Source: an uncultured Selenomonas sp. (GTDB taxonomy: Bacteria; Bacillota; Negativicutes; Selenomonadales; Selenomonadaceae). From it: 8,588 nt of DNA. The DNA lies in contig CALJPB010000298.1 of assembly GCA_937981305.1 (NCBI GenBank), positions 1-8,588 on the forward strand, read 5' to 3'. Position numbers and translations under genes: made by a program. The notes under the pieces are model-generated. The model was not told the origin of the DNA, did no database searches, and saw only the letters and a list, made by a program, of their open reading frames with translations. Positions within the stretch are counted from its first letter, which is position 1. The number at the start of each line of letters is the position of its first letter. Below are positions 1 through 6,418 of the stretch, piece after piece.

Positions 1-322
1 AGGGATCCGCCTTCATGATGCGCGGGCCGCCCCACTGCGGCTCGATGGCGTACTTATAGATCTCGCCCTCGCCGAGCCCCTCGACGAATACCTCCCAGAT
101 CTCGCCGTCATCCATGCGGTTCATCGGATGGATGAACACGTTCCAGTCATTGAACTCGCCAACGACGCTGACCGCCTTCGCATTCGGCGCCCATACCGTA
201 AATCGGACACCCTTTTTGCCGTCCTGCTCCACAAAATGCGCACCGAGCATTTCCTGCGCATGATAATTCGTGCCCTGGTGAAAGAGGTACAGATCAAATT
301 CGCTGAGCGTTGATGTTTTCAT
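1..322 (-). CDS. glgB: 1,4-alpha-glucan branching enzyme, N-terminal part (cut by window edge)
   Basis: Only the first 107 codons are present; the gene continues beyond position 1. The reading frame starts at ATG 322 and is preceded by the strong Shine-Dalgarno AGGAGGGG at 328-335. The protein begins MKTSTLSEFDLYLFHQGTN, followed by a CBM48/E-set domain seen in GVRFTVWAPNAKAVSVVGEF, the FNDWN motif (typical of branching enzymes) and EIYKYAIEPQWGG, ending at MKADP. This matches the N-terminal carbohydrate-binding module of GlgB, which adds alpha-1,6 branches to glycogen in the cytosol. The catalytic GH13 barrel lies outside the window, so its active-site residues cannot be checked. The gene lies 60 nt downstream of glgP on the same strand and is read as the fourth gene of the glg operon. 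Other CBM48-GH13 enzymes are possible in principle, but the neighbourhood makes GlgB by far the likeliest. Confidence 0.93.
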   Translation of the reverse strand, partial: MKTSTLSEFDLYLFHQGTNYHAQEMLGAHFVEQDGKKGVRFTVWAPNAKAVSVVGEFNDWNVFIHPMNRMDDGEIWEVFVEGLGEGEIYKYAIEPQWGGPRIMKADP

Positions 323-346
323 ACGATCCCCTCCTGTATTTTCCTC

Positions 347-375
347 GGGATATGCGTTTCCTCGGCGCATATCCC
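347..375 (-). repeat. Inverted repeat in the glgP-glgB gap
   Basis: Perfect 10-bp arms (GGGATATGCG at 347-356 and CGCATATCCC at 366-375) flank a 9-nt loop. In the operon mRNA this would form a hairpin just after the glgP stop codon and 11 nt before the glgB Shine-Dalgarno. No run of T follows on the minus strand, so it does not look like an intrinsic terminator. An mRNA-stabilising or processing hairpin between glgP and glgB is the likelier role. A 9-bp direct repeat, TTTCCTCGG, at 340-348 and 357-365 overlaps the arm and loop. Confidence 0.6.
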
Positions 376-382
376 CTCATTC

Positions 383-2848
383 CTACGAGATAATAACGGG
401 GCGGATGTCCCAAATCTCGCGTGCATACTCGTCAATCGTGCGGTCGGATGAGAATCCGCCGGAGTGCGCGACGTTCATTGCCGCCGAACGCGCCCAGCCA
501 TCCTTGTCCTTGAACCGCCGCATGACCTCAATGCGGGCGTTGTCGTACGCATTGAAGTCCTTCAAGATAAAGAACTCGTCGTTCGCGTGCAGCAGATAGT
601 CATACAGCGAACGGAAATCTCCGTAAGTGCCGTCGACGAGCTGGTTCATCACCGTGCGTACCTTCTCGTTCGTGTGGTACTCATCCCACGCCGAGTACGC
701 GCCCGTCGCATAGTAGTTCATAACCTCCTCCGCCTTGAGTCCGAAGATGACACAGTGCTCATTGCCGACCGCATCGCGGATCTCGACGTTCGCGCCGTCG
801 AGCGTGCCGAGCGTGATCGCGCCGTTCATCATGAACTTCATGTTGCCCGTCCCCGAGGCTTCCTTCGATGCCGTCGAGATCTGCTCGCTGACATCCGCCG
901 CAGGGTAGACCAGCTCGCCGATGGAGACACCGAAGTTCTCGATGAAGATGACCTTCATGAAGTCGTTGACGCGCTTATCCTTGTTGATGCGGTCTGCGAC
1001 GACATTGATGAGACGGATCGTCTCCTTCGCGATGTAGTACCCGGGTGCCGCCTTGCCGCCGAAGAAGTAGCTCACCGGCTGCGCGAGGAAGCCCGGCTCA
1101 CTGAGCGCACGCTGATAGCGGTACATGATGTGAAGGATGTTCATCAGCTGCCGCTTATAGGAGTGAATGCGCTTGACCTGGATGTCGAACATCGAATCCG
1201 GATCGAGTTTCACGCCGTTGTGGTGCTCGATGTAGTGGGCAAGCCCCTCGCGGCGCAGACGCTTGATCTTCATCAGCTGCTCGAGGAAGTTCTTGTCGCC
1301 GACGTGATCGTGCAGACCGTCCATCTTCTCCGGATGGCGATGCCACTCGCGGCTGCCGAGTGTCGTGTCGATGAGCGCCGAAAGCTCGGGGTTCGCCCCC
1401 ATGAGCCAGCGGCGGTGCGTGATGCCGTTGGTCTTGTTGTTGAACTTGCGCGGGGTATAATCGTAGAAATCCTTCAGTGTCGTGGATTTCAAGATGCCCG
1501 TGTGGATCTTTGCCACGCCGTTGACGCTGTGTCCGCCGACAATCGAGAGACGCGCCATGTGAATCACGCCGTCCTGGATGATGGAGAGCGCACGCACCTT
1601 GTCCTCGTTGTTCGGATAGCGGCGGCGCACCTCCTCCAGGTGGCGGCGGTTGATCTCGTCGATGATCATGTAGATGCGCGGAAGCAGCGGCTGGAACATA
1701 TCAATGCCCCATGTCTCAAGTGCCTCGGGCATGATCGTGTGGTTCGTGTACGCAATCGTGTCACGCGTGATCGCCCATGCGTCCTCCCACGTCAGCTCCT
1801 CCTCGTCGATGAGAATTCGCATGAGTTCGGCGACGCAGAGCGCGGGGTGTGTGTCGTTGATGTGGATGCCGATTTTCTTGCCAAAGTCGTAGATGCTCAT
1901 GCCCGTCTTCTTGTAGTGGCGGACAATGCTCTGCACCCCTGCCGACACGAAGAAGTACTCCTGAATGAGGCGCATACGCCGTCCCTCGAAGGTGCTGTCG
2001 TCCGGATAGAGATAGCGCGTGATGGACTCCACAAAGCTGCGGTAGTCGTTGCGCTGCTGGATCTGCTCCTGTGTCAGCATACCGTAGTCGGAGAAGTCAC
2101 GGTTGACCTCGGCGTTCCACATACGCAGCGTGTTGACCGTCGCGTTGTGGTAGCCGACAATCGGCATATCATACGGCACCGCCATGACGATCATCGGATT
2201 CTCATGAACGAGTGCGAGCTTGCCATTCCCCATGTCGCGCATATAGGCGTTGCCGCCGAACTTGACATCCACGGACTTGTCCGGCTTGCGGTACTCCCAC
2301 GCGAAGCCGTCGCGCAGCCAGTTGTCGGGAATCTCGACCTGGTTGCCGCCGACGATCTTCTGCTCAAAGAGTCCATACTGATAGCGGATCGTGCAGCCAT
2401 GCCCCGGGAGACGATGTGCCGCAAGCGAGTCAATAAAGCACGCGGCGAGACGACCGAGTCCGCCGTTGCCGAGACCTGCGTCCGGCTCAACCTCGTACGC
2501 ATCCGAGAGGTTCAGCTTGAAGTCTCCGAGAACCTCCTTCAATGCTTCCTCAATGCCGAGGTTGATGAGGTTGGATTTCAGCAGTCTGCCAAGCAGGAAC
2601 TCAATGGAGAAGTAGTAGATCTGCTTCTCCTTGCGCTCGGCATACTGTTTGTTCGTCTTGATCCAGTTATCCGAGATGGACTGCTTGGCGGTTGCCGCGA
2701 TCGTCTTATAGATCTCAACCTCCGTCAGTTCCTCCACCTCGCGGCCAAACATCACGTGCGCGGTTGTGATAAAGCGGCTCTTCAAGATCTTTTTCATTGT
2801 CTCAAGAGCTTTCCCTGTCGGTCGGTTGACCTGATCCTTCTGTGCCAA
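383..2848 (-). CDS. glgP: Glycogen/starch phosphorylase
   Basis: This cytosolic PLP enzyme releases glucose-1-phosphate from the non-reducing ends of alpha-1,4-glucan using phosphate. The protein is 821 aa from the start chosen here, the usual length for bacterial GlgP. Family signatures run in order: the substrate and phosphate loop DAGLGNGGLGR (about residues 123-133), INDTHPALCVAELMRIL (from about 331), NHTIMPEALETW, TNGITHRRWL, VKRIHSYKRQ in the catalytic half, and the PLP-binding block EASGTGNMKF, whose Lys is about residue 671, followed by NGAITLGTLDGANVEI. The frame is open back to a GTG at 2857, but the Shine-Dalgarno AAGGAG (2857-2862) overlaps that codon and sits 8 nt from the TTG at 2848, so TTG is preferred. 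It lies about 164 nt downstream of glgD, across a terminator-like hairpin, and 60 nt upstream of glgB, so its level may be set separately within the operon. Confidence 0.97.
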   Translation of the reverse strand: MAQKDQVNRPTGKALETMKKILKSRFITTAHVMFGREVEELTEVEIYKTIAATAKQSISDNWIKTNKQYAERKEKQIYYFSIEFLLGRLLKSNLINLGIEEALKEVLGDFKLNLSDAYEVEPDAGLGNGGLGRLAACFIDSLAAHRLPGHGCTIRYQYGLFEQKIVGGNQVEIPDNWLRDGFAWEYRKPDKSVDVKFGGNAYMRDMGNGKLALVHENPMIVMAVPYDMPIVGYHNATVNTLRMWNAEVNRDFSDYGMLTQEQIQQRNDYRSFVESITRYLYPDDSTFEGRRMRLIQEYFFVSAGVQSIVRHYKKTGMSIYDFGKKIGIHINDTHPALCVAELMRILIDEEELTWEDAWAITRDTIAYTNHTIMPEALETWGIDMFQPLLPRIYMIIDEINRRHLEEVRRRYPNNEDKVRALSIIQDGVIHMARLSIVGGHSVNGVAKIHTGILKSTTLKDFYDYTPRKFNNKTNGITHRRWLMGANPELSALIDTTLGSREWHRHPEKMDGLHDHVGDKNFLEQLMKIKRLRREGLAHYIEHHNGVKLDPDSMFDIQVKRIHSYKRQLMNILHIMYRYQRALSEPGFLAQPVSYFFGGKAAPGYYIAKETIRLINVVADRINKDKRVNDFMKVIFIENFGVSIGELVYPAADVSEQISTASKEASGTGNMKFMMNGAITLGTLDGANVEIRDAVGNEHCVIFGLKAEEVMNYYATGAYSAWDEYHTNEKVRTVMNQLVDGTYGDFRSLYDYLLHANDEFFILKDFNAYDNARIEVMRRFKDKDGWARSAAMNVAHSGGFSSDRTIDEYAREIWDIRPVIIS

Positions 2849-2856
2849 ATCGTCCA

Positions 2857-2862
2857 CTCCTT
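2857..2862 (-). promoter_or_regulatory. Ribosome binding site that decides the glgP start
   Basis: AAGGAG on the minus strand overlaps the first base of the in-frame GTG at 2857, which rules that codon out as the partner of this site. The next start-type codon in frame, TTG at 2848, is separated from it by 8 nt (TGGACGAT), a normal spacing. No other Shine-Dalgarno is seen for the downstream ATG at codon 21 of the longer frame. Confidence 0.7.
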
Positions 2863-2932
2863 TTCCAAACGCTCTTGTTTCTTCCCCGACCTTTTTCCCT
2901 ACGTCTCACAGGGCTCCCCGTAAAAAGTAATT

Positions 2933-2998
2933 AGAAACAAGAAGCCGTTATAGCCCCTCCCGCTCCGGCAGACGAAGCGGGAGGAAACCGCTAACGGC
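2933..2998 (-). terminator. Terminator-like hairpin between glgD and glgP
   Basis: On the minus strand a long stem forms from GCCGTTA (2998-2992) with TAACGGC (2950-2944), and inside it CCTCCCGCT (2984-2976) pairs with AGCGGGAGG (2964-2956) around an 11-nt loop. An extra GC/GC pair with a 2-nt bulge extends the outer stem. It is followed by the T-rich stretch TTCTTGTTTCT and further T-rich sequence to about 2922. The T tract is interrupted, so this is more likely a partial terminator or attenuator than a complete stop. It begins 14 nt after the glgD stop codon. I see no convincing promoter between it and glgP, so glgP and glgB are probably reached by read-through. Confidence 0.55.
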
Positions 2999-3012
2999 AA
3001 AACAAACAAAAA

Positions 3013-4119
3013 TCAGATGGTGATATTCTTCTTGATGACAAGCGGGTACTCCGCAGCCCCCTTGAGCCACTTTTCCGCAGTAATGGTGACATTCTTGTCG
3101 CAAATGACATTTTCGACAAGTGCGCCATCCTGAATCTCACATTTCTGCATGATGATCGAATTTCGGATCTTCACACCCTTGCCCACCTTTACTCCGCGGA
3201 AGAGGATGCTGTTCTCCACATCGCCGCGCACGATGCAGCCGTTTGCGACGAGTGAGTTTTCAACCTTTGCCGTCTCCTTGTACTGCACGGGCACGCCGTC
3301 CTTGATCTTTGTATAGATGGGACGCTCGCCCATAAAGAGGCTCTGCCAAACCTCCGGGTCAAGGATCTCCATATTCGCCCGATAGTAGGTCGACATGGAG
3401 TCCACGTGCGCCATGTAGCCGTCGTGCGCGTAGGCGAACATCGTGTAGTCGGCGGCACGGCGGATGATGCCGTCAAGCATGAAGTCAAGGCCGCCGCGCT
3501 CGTACGCATGACGGACGATCTCAACGAATGCACGCTTGTCCATGAGGTAGATGCCCATCGAGACCTTCATCCCCTGATAGGCGACGGGCTTTTCCGCAAT
3601 GTCGAGGACAAGTCCGTTCTCCGCCGTGTCGAGGACAATGTTGTTCCCCGTATTCTCATCAATGGTCGTATGTGAGACGAGGGTGATGTCCGCGCCCGTA
3701 TTCTGGTGGAAGCGAAGCACCTTGTTGAAGTCCACATTGTAGACGAAGCTGCCGTTTGCAAGGAGGATATAGCGTGCAGAGGCGTGCTCAATGAAATCCA
3801 GATTCTGATAGAAGTTCTTGAGGTCGCCCTTGCGCCGTTGCGCATCGTCCTGTGCCGCCGGCAGATAGAACAGTCCGTCGTGGCGACGCGCCAGATCCCA
3901 ATCCTTGCCCGACCGCAGATGATCGAGCACGGAGCGCGGTTCATCGGGGAGCATAATGCCCACCTTGTTGATGCCGGAGTTGACCATGCTCGAAAGGGCA
4001 AAGTCGATCAGGCGGTAACGTCCGGCAAAGGGAATGGATTCAACGGCACGTCGGTCGGCAAGTTCTCGAATGAGGCTGCCATCCTCCTGCAGGTTGATGA
4101 GACCCATCACGCTGTTCAT
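3013..4119 (-). CDS. glgD: Glucose-1-phosphate adenylyltransferase regulatory subunit GlgD
   Basis: GlgD is the Firmicutes paralogue of GlgC that pairs with it as a modulatory subunit of ADP-glucose pyrophosphorylase. The 368-aa protein has the nucleotidyltransferase fold at the N-terminus (MNSVMGLINLQED, then FAGRYRLIDFALSSMVNSGI at about residues 31-50) and a left-handed beta-helix C-terminus (about 265-350, with repeats such as SLVANGCIVRGDVENSILF). The GGxGxRL loop of GlgC is missing, the KPAVPFGG segment is replaced by VESIPFAG, and the catalytic SGDH is replaced by ANGS (121-124). It therefore looks non-catalytic, which is normal for this family. The frame is open to an ATG at 4146, but that codon has no Shine-Dalgarno, whereas ATG 4119 is preceded by GGAG and gives the expected N-terminus. 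It follows glgC with a gap of 30 nt, consistent with co-translation of partner subunits. Confidence 0.95.
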   Translation of the reverse strand: MNSVMGLINLQEDGSLIRELADRRAVESIPFAGRYRLIDFALSSMVNSGINKVGIMLPDEPRSVLDHLRSGKDWDLARRHDGLFYLPAAQDDAQRRKGDLKNFYQNLDFIEHASARYILLANGSFVYNVDFNKVLRFHQNTGADITLVSHTTIDENTGNNIVLDTAENGLVLDIAEKPVAYQGMKVSMGIYLMDKRAFVEIVRHAYERGGLDFMLDGIIRRAADYTMFAYAHDGYMAHVDSMSTYYRANMEILDPEVWQSLFMGERPIYTKIKDGVPVQYKETAKVENSLVANGCIVRGDVENSILFRGVKVGKGVKIRNSIIMQKCEIQDGALVENVICDKNVTITAEKWLKGAAEYPLVIKKNITI

Positions 4120-4129
4120 TCTATTTTCA

Positions 4130-4133
4130 CTCC
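4130..4133 (-). promoter_or_regulatory. Ribosome binding site that decides the glgD start
   Basis: GGAG on the minus strand lies 10 nt upstream of ATG 4119. The upstream in-frame ATG 4146, three bases after the glgC stop codon, has no purine-rich site before it and would add nine residues not expected for GlgD. Confidence 0.6.
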
Positions 4134-4149
4134 ATTCTCTTTCCATGGT

Positions 4150-5304
4150 TCAGCCGACACGCTGTTCGGTCGATGCCGCCGTCACGGTCTCTCCCTCGGG
4201 GATGACGGTGATCTGCGACTCCTCGCCGATGACCTGCGCCCCCTCCTCGATGACGGCGTGCTGCGCGAGAATCGCATAGTCAACGACAGCACCGTCATGG
4301 ACAACTGCGGAGGGCAGGAGGACAGAGTTGCGCACCACAGCCCCCTTGCCGACGCGCACGCCCGGGAAGATCACGGAGTTCTCGACCGTGCCGAGAATCA
4401 TCGAGCCCTCGCTGATCATCGAGCGCGTGATCTTTGCTTCCCCGCCGACAAACTGCGGCGGCATGGACGGGTTGAACGAGTAGATGTTCCACTTGCCCGA
4501 AAGCTCAAACGGCGGTTCATCCTGAAGGAGATCCATGTTTGCCTGCCAGAGGCTCTCGATCGTCCCGACATCCTTCCAGTAACCGTTAAAGGCATAGGAG
4601 TAAAGGCGACCATCTTCCGCAAGCATCTTCGGAATGATGTCCTTGCCGAAGTCATGGCTCGAGGTCTCGCTCTTTGCGTCTGCCGTAAGGTATTCCTCAA
4701 GATAGTCACGGTTGAAAATGTAAATGCCCATGGAAGCAAGATTGCTCTTCGGCTTTGCCGGTTTCTCCTCAAACTCGACAATGCGTCCGGTCTCGTCCGT
4801 GTTCATGATGCCAAACCGCGGAGCCTCGTCCCACGGCACTTCAAAGACGCCGATCGTCGCCTGTGCCTTATTCTTCTTGTGAGACTCAAGCATCCAGGCA
4901 TAGTCCATCGTGTAAATATGGTCGCCCGAGAGGATGAGCACATAGTCGGGATCAGTCATGTCGATGAAGTTGAGGTTCTGGTAGATCGCATCTGCCGTGC
5001 CGCGATACCACTCCGCGCCCTTCTCGCGCGCATAGGGCGGCAGAACAAAGAGCCCGCCGTCACGTTTGTCGAGATCCCATGCGCTGCCCGAGCCAAGATA
5101 CTGATTCAGCTCCAACGGACGATACTGCGTCAGGACACCGACCTTTTCGATGCCGGAGTTCACGCAGTTGCTGAGCGGAAAGTCAATGATGCGGTATTTC
5201 CCACCAAACGGAACCGCCGGCTTTGCGACACGCTTGGTCAGTGCGCCCAGACGGCTGCCCTGTCCGCCCGCCAAAATCATTGCCAAGCACTCTGTTTTTC
5301 TCAT
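4150..5304 (-). CDS. glgC: Glucose-1-phosphate adenylyltransferase, catalytic subunit
   Basis: This enzyme makes ADP-glucose and pyrophosphate from ATP and glucose-1-phosphate, the committed step of bacterial glycogen synthesis. The 384-aa protein has all expected motifs: [17 protein letters not shown] (9-25) for nucleotide binding, [20 protein letters not shown] (27-46), GTADAIYQN (102-110), the catalytic LSGDH with Asp128, and the sugar-phosphate motif FEEKP with Lys181. A left-handed beta-helix domain fills about residues 290-365. The start is ATG 5304, preceded by GGGGAG (5313-5318) at 8 nt; the frame is open to 5361, but that would add 19 residues before the conserved [14 protein letters not shown]. 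It is the first gene of the glg operon, with glgD directly after it. Because GlgD is degenerate, this subunit must supply catalysis. Confidence 0.97.
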   Translation of the reverse strand: MRKTECLAMILAGGQGSRLGALTKRVAKPAVPFGGKYRIIDFPLSNCVNSGIEKVGVLTQYRPLELNQYLGSGSAWDLDKRDGGLFVLPPYAREKGAEWYRGTADAIYQNLNFIDMTDPDYVLILSGDHIYTMDYAWMLESHKKNKAQATIGVFEVPWDEAPRFGIMNTDETGRIVEFEEKPAKPKSNLASMGIYIFNRDYLEEYLTADAKSETSSHDFGKDIIPKMLAEDGRLYSYAFNGYWKDVGTIESLWQANMDLLQDEPPFELSGKWNIYSFNPSMPPQFVGGEAKITRSMISEGSMILGTVENSVIFPGVRVGKGAVVRNSVLLPSAVVHDGAVVDYAILAQHAVIEEGAQVIGEESQITVIPEGETVTAASTEQRVG

Positions 5305-5322
5305 AGGTATTTCTCCCCTCAC

Positions 5323-5340
5323 GGATACCGGGCGGTATCC
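5323..5340 (-). repeat. 18-bp palindrome next to the glgC ribosome binding site
   Basis: GGATACCG and CGGTATCC are perfect 8-bp inverted arms separated by 2 nt. It ends 4 nt before the GGGGAG Shine-Dalgarno of glgC. As DNA it has the form of a repressor operator. As RNA it could fold into a 7-bp stem with a 4-nt loop beside the ribosome binding site. Which of these applies, if either, cannot be decided from the sequence. Confidence 0.55.
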
Positions 5341-5414
5341 CCAACATATATGCAATGGCAAATCGGTCGGGCTCGCCGTACACCCATCCGCTTCGCCGTA
5401 TTCCTGCCGATTTC

Positions 5415-5432
5415 AATGAGTTCATACTCATT
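5415..5432 (-). repeat. Inverted repeat in the glgC leader
   Basis: AATGAGT and ACTCATT form 7-bp perfect arms around a 4-nt spacer. In the glgC leader RNA this is a small hairpin roughly 110 nt upstream of the start codon. Its function is unknown. Confidence 0.45.
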
Positions 5433-5597
5433 TGGGTCGTATTGTTCCTCCCTGACTTCGTTTTATGATACATACTAATTCGATAAATACGCCGAATTTC
5501 CTGCAAGTTTTCACTGTCGTTTCAGGCTTTTTTCAAATTAAATATAAAGTAAGGAGGGACTTTTGCACTTCCCATTTTCTATATTTATCATACTATT

Positions 5598-5626
5598 ATT
5601 GTACTCTATGTTTCCCATCGAATCAA
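5598..5626 (-). promoter_or_regulatory. Predicted sigma-A-type promoter of the glgC operon
   Basis: On the minus strand, -35 TTGATT (5626-5621), a 17-nt spacer and -10 TACAAT (5603-5598) closely match the housekeeping consensus. The predicted start is near 5591. The bases 5596-5612 match 16 of 17 bases at the tetR promoter (6346-6362). Confidence 0.7.
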
Positions 5627-5676
5627 GATGGTGACAAAGAAAAATCTCCTGCATAAAGCCCGAATTTTTCCATTCA

Positions 5677-6246
5677 TCATGCTTTATTTATATTGAAAAT
5701 TGGCGTAATGAGTGCCGCGTACATCTCCGCCATCTCCTCGGGGGACTCGCGGCAGCCATTCTGCATCCACCACTCCACCATCAGCACAAAGCTGCCCGTG
5801 ATGTGCTGGATCAGAAAGTCGTCGGGCAGCGCGTGTTCATGCAGGAGCGTGTGCCCGCGTGCGGTCAGTGTCTCGCTGAGCTTTTCACGGAAATATCGAA
5901 GAAAGAGATCCCTGCTCTCGCAAGTAAGCAGACTGCGGATGTTCTTCTGCTGATCCTTCATGTGATAGAGCATATGGGAGACAATCACGGCAGGATTGTC
6001 CGGATCGTACGAGAAGTCATGGCTTCCCTCGTCCGTCACATCCTCCAATACGTGTGAAAACATATCCTCGCATATGGCACGCAGCAGCAAGTCCTTCGTT
6101 TCAAAATGTGTGTAAAAGGTACTGCGCCCAACGTCCGCAGCTTCAATGATGTCCTGTACGATGATGTTCTCATAGCGTTTCTGCGCGAGCAGCTCCTGAA
6201 ATGCGGCAAGGATCGCACGTCTGGTCTTTTGACGGCGTCGTTCCAT
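5677..6246 (-). CDS. TetR/AcrR family transcriptional regulator
   Basis: This 189-aa one-component regulator has an N-terminal TetR helix-turn-helix (about residues 8-55): TRRAILAAFQELLAQKRYEN, then IIVQDIIEAADVGRSTFYTH with recognition helix GRSTFYTHF (40-48) and the typical FETKDLLL. The all-helical ligand-binding and dimer domain ends with MVEWWMQNGCRESPEEMAEM (156-175), a pattern seen in TetR proteins with the DhaS-like or related C-terminal domain. The ligand is not predictable. Two adjacent ATGs (6249, 6246) follow GGAAGGG (6254-6260); 6246 gives 7-nt spacing and the sequence MERRRQKTRRAI, so it is preferred. An upstream start at 6315 lacks support. The gene is divergent from the P1B-ATPase-like gene, the classic layout for a TetR regulator and its target, and upstream of glgC on the same strand. 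Confidence 0.93.
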   Translation of the reverse strand: MERRRQKTRRAILAAFQELLAQKRYENIIVQDIIEAADVGRSTFYTHFETKDLLLRAICEDMFSHVLEDVTDEGSHDFSYDPDNPAVIVSHMLYHMKDQQKNIRSLLTCESRDLFLRYFREKLSETLTARGHTLLHEHALPDDFLIQHITGSFVLMVEWWMQNGCRESPEEMAEMYAALITPIFNINKA

Positions 6247-6294
6247 CATGTATCCCTTCCATACGTCGCAGTGATATGAACATATTTTGTATTT

Positions 6295-6310
6295 TGTCCG
6301 ATAACGGACA
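6295..6310. promoter_or_regulatory. Candidate TetR-family operator
   Basis: TGTCCG and CGGACA are perfect 6-bp inverted arms around the 4-nt centre ATAA, a 16-bp palindrome of the size bound by TetR-family dimers. It lies in the tetR 5' leader between its predicted start (near 6341) and its start codon, in the divergent intergenic region. Binding there could give autorepression. Its assignment to this regulator is inferred from location and symmetry. Confidence 0.5.
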
Positions 6311-6347
6311 TTCACATCGAACTGTTTCTTATGTTTTTTTCCTGTTT

Positions 6348-6376
6348 ATTGTACTATATGTTCAAAACTGAAACAA
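6348..6376 (-). promoter_or_regulatory. Predicted promoter of the tetR gene
   Basis: On the minus strand, -35 TTGTTT (6376-6371), a 17-nt spacer and -10 TACAAT (6353-6348). The -10 region and adjoining spacer are nearly identical to those of the glgC promoter. For the divergent plus-strand gene I see only a weak candidate, TTATGT (6329-6334) with TACTAT (6352-6357), which would overlap this promoter. Confidence 0.65.
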
Positions 6377-6418
6377 GTTCGTCTTTTGCAAAGAAAATTA
6401 TTCCAAGGAGGTTTTTTC

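Larger units (their letters stand above)
5305..5590 (-). promoter_or_regulatory. Long 5' leader of glgC
   Basis: About 285 nt separate the predicted transcription start (near 5591) from the glgC ATG, unusually long for a simple leader. It is AT-rich on the promoter side and holds two short inverted repeats, at 5415-5432 and 5323-5340, the latter just upstream of the Shine-Dalgarno. I do not recognise a known riboswitch or T-box. A frame open across 5506-5183 overlaps glgC, lacks a Shine-Dalgarno and is not called as a gene. A weaker internal promoter is possible (TTGCAG at 5501-5506, 17 nt, then TCGAAT). Between the promoter and the tetR stop (5627-5676) I see only a weak 7-bp inverted repeat (GAAAAAT/ATTTTTC) and no convincing terminator for tetR. 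Confidence 0.45.

Noticed and set aside
464..2923. Plus-strand open frame of 819 codons opposite glgP
   Set aside because: It is an antisense shadow produced by the GC-rich codon use of glgP. The translation is Val/Arg/Leu/Asp-rich with no recognisable domain, while the minus strand encodes a full GlgP.
3706..5478. Plus-strand open frame of 590 codons opposite glgD and glgC
   Set aside because: It spans two well-identified genes and the gap between them in antisense, has low-complexity composition and no domain.
5183..5506. Minus-strand frame of 107 codons running from the leader into glgC
   Set aside because: It starts at TTG without a Shine-Dalgarno and overlaps the conserved N-terminus of glgC in another frame.
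5465..5656. Plus-strand 63-codon frame in the tetR-glgC gap
   Set aside because: No ribosome binding site precedes the ATG, and the sequence is what random AT-rich DNA would give.
5641..5676. Terminator downstream of tetR
   Set aside because: Only a 7-bp AT-rich inverted repeat with an 18-nt loop is present; it is too weak to call.
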